A DNA stretch of 64,000 nucleotides. Origin: Sabellastarte sp. h YS-2021 (taxonomy: Eukaryota; Annelida; Polychaeta; Sabellida; Sabellidae). This document shows positions 1 through 13,200 of the stretch, in pieces (the first letter of the stretch is position 1; each line of letters opens with the position of its first letter). Location of the stretch: positions 79,264,706-79,328,705 of the forward strand of contig OZ024934.1 of the NCBI GenBank assembly GCA_964017235.1. Reading direction: 5' to 3'. The translations under genes were made by a program, and so were the position numbers. The notes under the pieces are model-generated. The model was not told where the DNA came from, ran no database searches, and worked only from the letters and a program-made list of their open reading frames with translations.

Positions 1-1115
1 AATTATAGCATTATTTATTCAAGGTATATGTGTCGTAGCCATTATACAACATTTTACATATTCAGAATAGGACGTTTATTTCAATGTTATGAAGATACTT
101 GCGCTCATACACACACAAAAAAAATTGATTTCTTCTGGTGTTTTGAATGCTCGAAAAGGTAAGTCTTTTTATTTCACATTTCTTCTGTCGCCTGATGCTT
201 TGAATGCAGTGACACAGATTTAAATGGTTGAGAAAAAAGTTATATGATCATGCAGGATTACTGTGTCATAAGTAAAATAAAAAGATAGCAGATGAAAGAA
301 ATGAAGGAAATGGTTGGATCTCATGATTTGTGTGAGTTTTAAGTTTGTAAATATGAAGACTTTTGCAGACTTTTAGACCTCTTTGTTTTACTTTTTCCTT
401 TTATGACTATATCATTTATACTAGTCTTTCTGATACATGGACACCTCATACAGGTCTTTATTCTAGTGGTGTTAGTGGTAGAGTGATTTGCCTCAATTTA
501 TCATCCATTATAGTGAAGCATTGTAGTTGGTCAGTGACAATTTTAAACAATCAATCTGTTTTTAAAAAACCTCACTTTCCTAGTATAATTAACAAAATAT
601 CGTAACTTTTTTTTCTTGCATTTTTATCACATTTTAAGCCAATAATATGTATTAAACAGAGGGGTTTTGTTTTGTTTATGTTTGCAACCACTTTTACAGG
701 ATGTAGGTATATTTGGTATAATTTTGAAAACAAGTAGATAGGTGTGTATATTTGCTAAATTTTGAAAACAAGTAGATAGGTGTATGGCCTGTGAAAACGA
801 TTTCAGTGGAGAAATAACCAACACATTAGCAAATCATTTTGTTCAAATGGCCATTGTTCGTGATGACATATATTTCAGGCATACTCAAAAGATCATTTTT
901 TTCCCTCTTGATGTTCTTTGGACCATACAGCTGTCAGCCAACTGTGTTAAATATCTATAAACCACAAAACCATTTTTACTCAACCAAGAATTTCAAAGAA
1001 TGGGGAGGTAAATTTCATGGGAAAAGACTTTTCAAGGTATTTGTAACTACTTCTACCTGAAAGAGAATTCCAAAAAGAAGAAGTTTGACTGTATTTTTGT
1101 ATTTATCATTTTTAG
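1..1115. other. Non-coding sequence upstream of first seen exon
   Basis: No exon with matching phase was found. A 25-nt word (attttgaaaacaagtagata plus ggtgt) occurs twice, at 720-744 and 759-783. Nothing else stands out. Confidence 0.5.
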
Positions 1116-1223
1116 CTGGAAGCGTGACTTTCATTGAAAACAACACTTGGATTTATCTTGCAGCACATAATGTGTACAATGACAGCTTTGAGTCCAGCGA
1201 CTCATTGATATTTCGTTCAAATA
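1116..1223 (+). CDS. Exon 1 (first seen): N-terminal part of FTP/F5-8C-like module
   Basis: Acceptor tttttag ends at 1115 and donor gtaag starts at 1224. The phase is 1 in and 1 out. The peptide contains [11 protein letters not shown] and joins exon 2 without a stop. It supplies the early beta-strands of the fucolectin-like fold. The exon holding the start of this module is not visible in 1-1115. Confidence 0.7.
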
Positions 1224-4200
1224 GTAAGTATGCATGGAATGTACTGTATTAAACATCACAATGTATTAATAATTTATTAAAATAACTCGATTGCCATATG
1301 ATAAGTTTGTGGTGATACTGTACAATTTTTTTTACAATTTTTACATATTCAGTACAGTTGAACTTTATTAACTTGAATCTAAAGGGACAAACATGAGCAC
1401 TTGGAGAGCACACACCCTCTGCCAAGGCATGCATGTAATAATAAAAAAATGGAAAATCCAGATTTTGTTTTTGTACCAAGACAGTTATGAAGATCCGTTT
1501 CAAAATTTAATGGGATCTATATTTTACCTATATTTGAATATTATACTTTGTATGTATTTCTCTGTTATTTCTTCTTTAGCTAAATAGTATACTTACACTG
1601 AAAGTTCTATGTGTAACATAGTGTCCAATACTAATCCCTGGGCTGTGGGGTACTGGTATCTCTGATGCTGTTTTAACAAACTTGTCTTGAATTTAACATA
1701 AAAATACTTGTCAATGACAGTACTAAACGCCTCCCACCTCTGAGGCCGGGGTTCGATCCCCGTCACGGCCTGAAGTTGGAAAGCTGGTAGTTGCTTGCCG
1801 TTGGTCGGCAGTTTACAGTACAGAATCCTAACAAACTGTATGTACTGGTTTCCTCTACCCTTCCAACTACCCGTCGTGATATGACCTGTACAGTATTGAA
1901 AGCGATGTAAAACCCCAAATAAATAAATAAATAAAAAAATAAAAGACAGTACTAGAATATGTGAATTAACAGATTTTATGGTATAAACATGATACTTCAA
2001 CATCAAACAGTATGTAAAACTAAATTAGAAATTGATATCAACATTGAAATTGCAATTAAATCTCTTTACTAACACAAAACCATTATTATTAAGTAATAAT
2101 TGGCAAAATTCTTCACTGAAAATTAACATAATATAACTTGTATGTAAGAGCACAAAAAAATTATATGAATATCCTATAATTCCAAATAAAATAACTGGCT
2201 TTTCTCAGTATGCACAGACTATTGGAAATATTGCATTTCTTACTCCATATATCCATGTATTTTCAGGTGTTGGAATGCGTGACTTCAATGTGGCTGTTGG
2301 CAACATCTTTGATGAGGATAATTTCGATGTGGAACTGTTTCAGAACTATTCCATTTGTAACACATTCAAAGGCTCCCCATTAAATGGAAAACCCTTCACA
2401 GTGGAGTGCAAAGAGCCAGTCAGAGGAAGATATGTGGGGATTTACCTTAACACTCAGTATTCATTTGACAAGATTCAGCTCTGCAATTTGAGAGTGCTCT
2501 CACTGAAAGGTGACACTCTCTGGATTATTTGAATTATTACAAGCACTTTGCTACATAATATATAAGGGGTGGTGGGAATCTTCTACGACCTGAAGTAAAT
2601 TAGCAACTGATGTTATTACTTTGCAAAATTTTTGCATGGTATATTACTCATTCTGTTTGCTAGTTTGTAAGTTTGTTTGTTTGTTTTGTTGTAGAGCAGT
2701 TATCAGTAAATTGTTATTTTTCTCTATAAATACAAATTTGTGAGTAGTTGTGACTTATGAACAATGTTACTAAGTTTAGCATATATATTGTAATTAAAAT
2801 TAATAGCTTCATATAAAACTGAAGTTCTCATTATATATTTCTTATGTACAACTGTCCAAAACAAATTGTTGTTTACAGTTAAAGAAAGGTCAGAAGTTAG
2901 TGAAACGTTCTTGTTTACAGTTAAGGAAAGGTCAGAAGTTTAGTGAAACGTTCAATAGGCAACTAACATCTAACTAATCTGTTTTTGTTTATTAGTAAAC
3001 ATATACAATTGATGAAAACAATATAGGTCAAGCAGATAAGCTCAAACCAACATCACTGCATAGGATCACTTTAACATGCATGAGCTTGCTATCTTTATCT
3101 TGCCTCTATAGCCTTAGTTATGGCTTTGAATATCATATAAACATACACACATTTTAAACTATTTATTGCTTCTCATTTGTATTTCAATTATTGTATTAGG
3201 AAACATCAGTGAGTATGTCATAAGAATAATTGGTATAGAGTACAATGTCACATACATACATAGGAAAACATAATGAATTCAACTGTTTATAGATAAATGT
3301 CCAAACACAATTATTTATGATTATAAAAGTAAGCCTTAACCTAGGCTACTCAGAGTACAATTGTTTTGGTATTTTTAAGGCCTCGTTTTCATATAGTAGA
3401 AGAGTAGTGTGTATTGTGTTTACTGTATATAAGCTCCTACATTTTTGTTGGGAAACAGAAAAGGTACAAATCAGATCAGAGGAGTCTGTCAGTCAGTCAG
3501 TTCAGTTAGTCTGAAAAATAAGAGAAGAGTCTACAACTTATGACAGTCAATGTTCTCAGACTAGTGTTGAAATGGTCACATATACTTATGATGTTCTGAA
3601 TGACTACAGGTATTAAGATGAAATAAATCAAGTTCTCAACACTCTGCTGATTGTCACTGCCAGTAGTAAAATGGCTTAACTTGCTACACCACCCCAAGGA
3701 AGCAGAGTACTACATATGGTGGAGATAGCTGGTTGCAGTCACTTCTTAGGAGACTGTCTGATCCAGGTTACCAGAAGAGGAGAGCATTTGGCAGTAAGAA
3801 AACAGCCAGAGATAACCCCCAGTCTTGCTTCAACATTTAAGCCAGGAGTGATGAACCCAGAGCGCCTCCCAACAAAGTCAAAAGCATGTGGGAAGGCCAC
3901 AAAGAAGGCAGATGAGGGCCTGCTGCTTCAAATATGCGGTCACCCAGAGGGACAAGCCCAGGAGTGGGAAGCTGTATTGCCAGGAGCCATGTATGCAGAG
4001 GATGCCAAAGACCACTGTATTTTAAGCAATGGACACACATAAACAATGCCCAGGTAGGTCACATCCTAAATCTCTTTTGCAAGGCCATGGGAAAAGGTGC
4101 AATAAGTGTTACATTGAAATAGCTAAAAAAGTGTGTATTATACAAAATGTAAAAGGTGATGGAGTCTCTCTAAAAATAATAGGACCTTCAGATTTAAATA

Positions 4201-7200
4201 TAATTCACCTAGGATGTTCAGATGTAAATGACAAACTCAACAATAGGGTATTGAATTTATACTTTGAAAGAAGTATTTGTTAGTGCAGAGTAATGAAAGT
4301 ATATACTTCTGAAATTGAAACTAATTAATTTATACAGTATATGTGAAAAAAAAAATGTGCATAAAAATTATTACAATTAAGTTGCTCAGGACAGGAATAA
4401 TCCAAATTTTAACCACACAAATTCACACAAGCAACAGAAACATATTATAAAGTTAAAATGTACAGAAGTACTGGTTAAAGTTTAATCCAGAGCTAACTTT
4501 GGTACCATGTTCAAAAGTGAAATGTGATGACATGTAACAAATGCAATGAAGATAGGTACATTTCTCAAAACCCAGAGCAAAGTTTCACCAAACAAAAAAA
4601 AAATAAATAAATAAAAAAAAAAAAATAATAATAATAATAATAACAGTAAAAGAGAAAACTAGAAATACGGGACAGACCCTGTTGTCTGACCAGAAAGATG
4701 AGTAATTGAAATTTGCTTATGCATTCCCTTGCAAAAATGTGAGGTGTAACTTCATCAAAAGACATGTCTACTGATTTTATACTAACCACCATCTATCAGC
4801 ACTGTTATAATCGAGTAATGCTAAGATGTAACATATTACTGTAGTTCAGTCTAAATTCAAAAATAAATGTCGACGAATATTTTAAGTTATTTTTCATTAT
4901 TACAGCACTAGGTTTCATTTTGCATTACAGACTTTATTATTAACTTACTCATACAAGATAAAGGTCGATATTTACAAGAAGGTATAATTTCTGTTATTGT
5001 GGATATGTAATCATGGAAGATATTATTTCCCATCTTGTGTCCTATGTTAGTTCAAAGCAAAGCAAATATTATTCTTGCTAAGACTAATTATAGTGTTGGC
5101 TTTCACAAGTTGGAGAATACAGCCAAGAAATTCTGGAAACATATGTTCCAGAATGAGCTGCAAAAAGCCTAGTCAGAAAGTTAAATGTCTGCCAGTGGAC
5201 AGTTTAACTATTCTAAAATAAAAAGAGTGGAAAATCAAGTTATGTGTACACAAGTGGTGAAAATAATAAGGATTTCCACCAAAACATTGTAATAAAGACT
5301 ATGGACAAATGATTCATAGCACACTGGAACTGTTACCTACAGAACAATTTTCTCAGTAAGGAAATATAAAGCAGGGTAGGGTAACGAGAGCAATTACTCC
5401 ATGAGAAAGATGTCAAAATGCATACTGCACTGCTATAGAGCATGATGTAGAGGTTTTTAAGGAACCATATAAATCTACATATTGAAAAGGAAGTAATGTC
5501 AAGTGCTCAATATGAAGCACAAGTTAGAACTTACATTCCTGCATGTCTGTAGCAAATAGGGAAATTGGCAATGCAATACAAGTAATTGTAATGAACCATG
5601 AAAAAATTACTCAACTTTCCTGTCACAACAGTGGGAATTACCACAAAACTATACTTAAGATTACTGAGTGTACAAGCTCACAAAAAAAAAAAAAAAAATT
5701 ATCAACTAATAAATGAATACAAGTCAAAATATTTTTATGGTTTCATGGATTCTATGAAGCCAACTCATAAACATGGAAATAAATTAAACAAAAAGCATAG
5801 GGATACTGAGAGAACAAAAACAAATTGTGCAGAAAGTTAGGCATTGATTGGATTAAAACTGAAATATGGAATACACTGACTAAGGAAAAGTTTGACTTAC
5901 CACAGAAAACTAAGATTCCTTTAAGTAAGTATATCAAATTGAGGAATATTCTGTCAACTGAGTACAAGGTCAGAGTTGCTTTAAAAGTACATGGGCTTTA
6001 TCAAGTAAACTTACATGACACACAGACAACTCACAGTGAAATCGAAAGTACAGAAAGTTGTGTTACAGAGGGTAATGCCACATCACTTTACCCGAACCTT
6101 AATTGCACAAGCACTGAATGGTAATAGCTATTTTATGTATTAAGTTGAGAGTGTTTACATTATTACTGTAAGGAATTGTTTCAAGATGATTTAAATGGCA
6201 ATCATTCTTGATATAATCATGATTTGAGTGTCTCTATACTACGTGTAGTTTTTTAGTGAATTATTTAACCACCAACTTAGATGTTTTACTCAAACTTTGT
6301 AGTATATAAATTGTGTATTTCACCTTAAAGTGTTGTTTTCTTATTGCACCAAGTTTCCTTGTATGGCAAGAAAAAAAGAGGATGTGACCATAGAAATGAC
6401 TTTTGCATACAAACATTTATTAAACAATGTGTTGAAGTGTTAAATATGTCAACTTTAATTCATATTTGTGTGACAACTGTTTAATATTAATACCTTTGTA
6501 CAATGTATATATACCATTCTTTGTATTCTATCATTTTGTTTAGTTCATGTCATTTCATCAATGTCGTCACATGTATGTATGCTCATTATATTTTGCCAGT
6601 GAAAATGATTAAAACTTAATATAATTTAATTATAAGGTTGACGGAGCAACCTTTTCCCAGAGGGAGCATATGTTGTAGAGCAGTTATCAGTAAATTGTTA
6701 TTTTTCTCTATAAATACAAATTTGTGAGTAGTTGTGACTTATGAACAATGTTACTAAGTTTAGCATATATATTGTAATTAAAATTAATAGCTTCATATAA
6801 AACTGAAGTTCTCATTATATATTTCTTATGTACAACTGTCCAAAACAAATTGTTGTTTACAGTTAAAGAAAGGTCAGAAGTTAGTGAAACGTTCTTGTTT
6901 ACAGTTAAGGAAAGGTCAGAAGTTTAGTGAAACGTTCAATAGGCAACTAACATCTAACTAATCTGTTTTTGTTTATTAGTAAACATATACAATTGATGAA
7001 AACAATATAGGTCAAGCAGATAAGCTCAAACCAACATCACTGCATAGGATCACTTTAACATGCATGAGCTTGCTATCTTTATCTTGCCTCTATAGCCTTA
7101 GTTATGGCTTTGAATATCATATAAACATACACACATTTTAAACTATTTATTGCTTCTCATTTGTATTTCAATTATTGTATTAGGAAACATCAGTGAGTAT

Positions 7201-10200
7201 GTCATAAGAATAATTGGTATAGAGTACAATGTCACATACATACATAGGAAAACATAATGAATTCAACTGTTTATAGATAAATGTCCAAACACAATTATTT
7301 ATGATTATAAAAGTAAGCCTTAACCTAGGCTACTCAGAGTACAATTGTTTTGGTATTTTTAAGGCCTCGTTTTCATATAGTAGAAGAGTAGTGTGTATTG
7401 TGTTTACTGTATATAAGCTCCTACATTTTTGTTGGGAAACAGAAAAGGTACAAATCAGATCAGAGGAGTCTGTCAGTCAGTCAGTTCAGTTAGTCTGAAA
7501 AATAAGAGAAGAGTCTACAACTTATGACAGTCAATGTTCTCAGACTAGTGTTGAAATGGTCACATATACTTATGATGTTCTGAATGACTACAGGTATTAA
7601 GATGAAATAAATCAAGTTCTCAACACTCTGCTGATTGTCACTGCCAGTAGTAAAATGGCTTAACTTGCTACACCACCCCACAGAAGCCCTTTACTACAGT
7701 TTACAGCATAGGAAATTTGTAGGAACCATTAGAACTGTTACAAGGAAGAACTGATTCAAATTTGGGCATGACTGATTCAATATAATTGATTTTGCAGCAG
7801 AATAAATAATACACTCTGCAAAAATTTTGCAGAATCTGCACTCAGCTTGCCTCTGAGTGGTTTGGCTTTATTTGTTTTTTTATTTTAAAATTTGGTTTAT
7901 TTTACAAATTAAAGGCTGATATTAGTTTTTGAATTTTTCAAGTTGGTCAATTTTACATTACGTTTCATTATCTAACATTTTTCCTTTAATACAAAATATA
8001 TAAACAAAATAAGTCAATATTTAACTAATAAAAAATTAGGCCATGAAATGTATCAGTTCTAATTCCACTGATATATACGTTATATTTATAGGTTACATAG
8101 ATTTAGAAATATTCACCAATAATCTGCACTTGTTTATATAACCATGATAAGGGGCACAGGGCAATAAACCAATTATTACCCAGGCTTTATTTCCCAGTAT
8201 TTAGGTTCAATACATCTCTTAGTAGATTATAAATTTTGAAAACATTGTGAAGTGTAAATGTACCAAGAAAAGCATTGGGGGTTGTTACAAGAGGAATTCA
8301 TAGAGTAATGTAATATTCACAGAATATTAATTTCCATTGCTGATATATATCTTTACATAATAGTGAAGATTCAGTTGGTTATCATTAAGTTTGAAGAAAA
8401 TGTTTATTGGTTTCCAACTTTATTGTTGACTAAATTTAACAAGTATGAATAAAGTCTTATAGTCCTACCCCCAGTTTCCACTGTATTTAAAATTTAAATT
8501 TTGTCCAAGAATATGCTCATGACTAGATCTCAGAATTTCTGTGCCACTATGAATTTTAATGGATCATTAAACATTCTTGCCTCCCACATTTGGAGTTAGG
8601 TTTCAGATCCCACACATGACTTGTAAGTGGGGAAGCTGGTACTAGACTTGCCAAATGTCTGTGGTTTTTATGCAAAGCAATCTTGTCAATACAAGAAATG
8701 TTAAATTCTCCAGTGGGGAACACCCATGAAAAGTAAGACAAAATCATCAAAATTTGTACCAATTTTGCATTATGTGGGAATCAGAGGCATATTGTAGCAT
8801 CATTTTTCACTGAAAGATCACTGGGAGTTACAATCCTGCTTTCATATTGCTTAAACATTGGATTGAAAGATGTATTGAGCTTTTCTTATCTGCTTATAGT
8901 TTATTTTTAACTCTTGTGGATCTGGGTTAAATAACCTTGATTCAAAGAGTTGCATAAATTCTCATTTCTTGGATAATAGACCATCTGTTTATACATTCTG
9001 AATTACCAAAGGTGTTAATGTAACAGTTATAGTTTTATAAAACAACTTAGAATTCCTTCAAAACAGAATATCTGTAAGAAGTTGAAGAGAAATGTCTGTA
9101 GAAAGTAAAAATTCCCACAAACAAAATTTTTTAACTTGCAAATGTACAAGATGCAAGGCTCTTTCTTTGCAAATTTTAACAGGTAATGCACACAAATCCT
9201 TCTGCAATACGGACAAGGACTGTGAATGGTTCAGAGACTCAGCCACTGGTGACCAAAATCTGGTTTGCATCAAAGAGACTGCAAGTGATAAACATGGACT
9301 GTGTGAATGTGACAAGGGCTATGTGTACCATACAGAGGCTGAAATGTGTGTGGACAGTAAGTGGTTTGCTGCAATACAATTGTTATTACAGTATTATCAT
9401 TATTATTTATTTTTGTTATTATTGTATATTTTAAAGTTATACACAGTATTGAAAATGTAAACATAAACAAAACACATATATATGGAAAAAAAATTAATAT
9501 AGATACAATGCTTAGTTAAATTACGTGTGTATTATAAATATTATAGACAGTATGGAAAAAGAGGTTGCAGAAAATATTATTCAAAGTTTAGTACAGCTTT
9601 ACACCTAATGAGTAACAATTATCAATAAGACACAGTATTATTTGACACTAAGTGTGTTCCAACAGAGTTTTTAACTCTTCTGTGCTAAAAACATTGCAAT
9701 TTTTTCTGATTCTGATGATATCTTTGATATTAGTTATGTTGAATAATCCTTATCATTCGTGTGATCTTTCACCTTTATTATGTTCACAATGCCAACACAA
9801 GGTGTCTTTAAAAAAAGCACACAGGAAATGTCTGGTACAAACTAGAAAGCATTTGTAGGGTGCAGACCTCCACCATGGAATGTTTTTGAAAATTTGAGAT
9901 TTCATTATATCCAGCATATTATAATCTGAAACTTTCCCAAAAAGTAATCACTTCTTTCTTTGTCCGTGCTCTACCCACATGAATACAGTTTATGAACAGA
10001 AGCTCATTGCTTTTAGAGTAATAATATCAAAATGCCAAAGTCACTGAAAATATATAAAAAAGGAGTCCTTTGAAAATTCAGGATTTTTTTTATTATTTTT
10101 TTTTTGTTATTAGAATATGATCCTTATCTTTCCCATCATTCAAACATTTTTTCTCTCTCTAAAAAATTCAGAAAGATGTTTATATTACTTTTGTAGGAAT

Positions 10201-13200
10201 CATGCACACAGACAAATGAATACACCCAGAACATAACCTCCTGGTGAAGGTAGCAGCAGGAGATATTATTATGTTTTGAATTTTTAATTAGTTTTTGTTT
10301 TCTTTTCAATTTTCAGTTGATGAATGCAGGAATCCTTGTGAGTAGAGAAGTAAAAAATATCACAAATATTAAGCATTAAAATTAAGGAGTGAATGTCTGA
10401 TTAGACTAAACATCAGAGGCCTATCCAAGACTAGCGTAAATGTTATTTTACATAAAATGTAGTATTTAAGACATGGTGATATTTTTAAATATGTATCATG
10501 ATAAGAATTTGTCAATATAAGTTACAATTATGACATAGTATTATATAGTATGGTCAGTAACTCTACCAATCCTAATAAAAGAACGAATTCTCTAAAATCA
10601 ACCAAACTGCATCTTATTTTTTATAGACTAAGTGCAATTTGCATTTTGATTTTGAATGTCAATTGTTTATCCTGTTAATGTAAACTGAAAGTCTCCAGTT
10701 AGTTTTCACTGCTGTTCAAATATGTCACCAGTAAAATACAAGTTAAAATTGGGGGTTGAAAATGCAAAATTAAAGGATCTTCCAGCAAAGGTTTTTATTC
10801 TTGTGTGTACTAATTCATCTCCTTATTCATTTTTCAGTGGTTGCCAGTGATCCAACAGGTAAGATACGTTTCTGTACGATGTATTACTCCACAAATGATA
10901 ATGGCCCTTTAACTATAGCAATATTCATTTTGAAATTTCAGTTTGGATCATTTTAATTCTCGGTGACAGCATAAACAAAAGTAATTCTTTGGGTTATTTT
11001 TTTTTTTCAAAACTTAATTTTGCCTTATATGACATGTTAGGCTTTTCTTAAGTAATTTTAGCAAAATATATAGGGTGTCAAGAGAGGACTTAATTGCCAA
11101 GTAATTTTCTTTTAATCTCTCTTCTTTGTGTATACCTTTCAATATTCAGTCCTATTTATCTGTGCAGAAACACAATGCGAAATTGTTTATTGTGGTTATT
11201 TTGACACAAGGTAATTTTACCACAAATTATGCTAAAATGGTTACAGTAATTGTGAAACTAGTAAGTTCTTAATCCTTGAAGTTTTCAAAGAGCTCTGTTT
11301 TGGTTTCAGATTCAGATAAATGTGTAGTTCCTGATCCAGATGAAGGTAAGTGTAAGTTGTTGAGAAAGCCTGTTAGCATACACCAACTGACTGGTAAAAC
11401 ACCCATGCACACTGTGTCAAATATTTCTTTTCAATTTAGTTCTAATTCTAATTGGACTTTTATAGCGCTTAATCTCCCCATACAAGAGGACTCTAAGGTG
11501 CAACAAAACCAGAAGAGCAGTAGACCAAATTTCAGTATTCAATGACAGAAGAGGGGTCAGGCACCACGGAGAACACCAGGGGATGATCCAGACTAAGGTG
11601 GGTATGCTTTGGTGTACAGGTAGGTTTTAAGCTGCTTTCTGAAAGAAGCCAATGATGGAGAGGAACGAATCTTATCTGAAAGAGCATTTCAAACAGTGGG
11701 AACATCAAAAGCAAAACCACAGTGTATTACCAAACTGTTTGATAGATTTATGAACAGAAGGGTAGAACTTTGGAATGACAAGGAAATTGCCACCTCTTTG
11801 GCTGCGCCTGGAGCTGTAAGAACTGCTGTAGGAAGAAAGATATGGAGCAAAATACCTACGAAAACCTGTGTGGAGAAACTTGTAAACAAGTGTAGCTGTC
11901 TTATACACCATGCACTGTCTTACAGGAAGCCAATGCAATTGTTACATATATGGGCACTATATAAGTGCATTGTTTAATCTAAGCTTTATGTCTATATATT
12001 GCCATATAAGGTAATTGTGTTATTGATTCTTTTTATGTGTTATGCAGTACTGGGCCCGTATTCACAAAGATTCTTATTCTTAGAATTTTCTAAGAATTTT
12101 GTTTAAATCTAAGAATGACACATAGCATGCTTAACTTAAGAAAAATAGTTGTTTTGATGATTATAGTGCAGCAACTGATTGCAAATTGACATTGAGAACA
12201 GAGTATTACATATTAGTTGTCAATTGTGTGTCCTCAGTGGCCTAGTGGTTAGCAAGTTTGGCATCTAATCATAGGCTGTCACCTCTGTGGGTTCGAGTCC
12301 CACAAGTGGCAATTCTGAGGACCTGTCCCAATATGACCCTGGCTGTTGAAAGGGACGTAAAACCCCAACTTTGACTTTGTAACAAAATGCAACCTCTTTA
12401 TATTATTTTTAAAAATTCCAGTTTTCTGTTAACATAGGCCAAGATCTGTATTCTTAGAATTTTTCTCAGAATTACACTTAGTCTAAGAAAAATTCTAAGA
12501 ATTGCATACATTTCCTTTTACTTCTATTCTTAGAATTATTCTTAGCTAAGAATTGTTTTGTGAATAGGATTTTATTCTAAGAATAAGAAAATTCTTAGCA
12601 AAGAATATTTCTTAGACTTAAAAGAGTAATTCTAAGAAAAATTCTAAGAATCTTTGTGAATACAGGCCCAGATCTATTTTTGACTTCTAATAACCTCAGT
12701 GATTATATTAGTAAATTTGGGGAAACCAATTACCTAGTAGTCTCTAGAACTTCCTTGGTGATTCTGGTAACAGGTCTTAACACTAGCAGATGTTAACCCC
12801 CCCCCCCCCCCCCCCTTGAAACATAATGTACAGGGGTTCAACCCAAAGTACAAAATTATTTCTTGAGAGTGGTGTTAAATTTACAGGAAATGCACTATAT
12901 TTTTACCTGCCCCTCGACCCCCCTAGTTATGGTATGTCTGATGTGAACCCCCACCTCACTTACAGGCTGGATCCGCCCCTGCTTAAGTTCAAGTTAGTTC
13001 TGTAACTGTCTAGAAGTTTCTATGCTTGTATATAAGCACTGTACACCTGGGGCGGATTTCATGAAAGGTCCAGACTTAGCCCAGCCTCAGGCTGAGCCAC
13101 TGGCTCAAATCTGATCCTTTTGGCTCAGCTAAGTCTTTGTCTCAAATGGTTTTCACAGAAGGGGTCTCAGTTGAGACCAAGCTTATCAAATAACCACAGT

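Larger units (their letters stand above)
2687..7680 (+). mobile_element. Non-autonomous LTR retrotransposon (about 5.0 kb, no pol)
   Basis: Two direct 1010-bp LTRs flank a 2974-bp interior. A purine tract (agagggagcata) abuts the 3' LTR and is a candidate polypurine tract. The interior has only short open frames (about 108, 84, 80 and 99 codons) with no recognisable Gag, protease, RT or integrase motif, plus poly(A)/(ATA) tracts at 4599-4643. It looks like a LARD-type element mobilised in trans. The flanks (tgttt before, cagaa after) do not form a target duplication. The superfamily cannot be told without pol. Confidence 0.88.

Noticed and set aside
839..1060. Short open frame before exon 1
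   Set aside because: No family resemblance, and no splice site that would join it in phase to exon 1.
3317..3514. 65-codon open frame, repeated at 7301-7498
   Set aside because: It lies wholly within both LTRs over the TATA and leader region; its duplication reflects the LTR, not a gene.
12797..12816. Poly-C tract as a structural signal
   Set aside because: A homopolymer run whose length is unreliable in sequencing; no supporting context.
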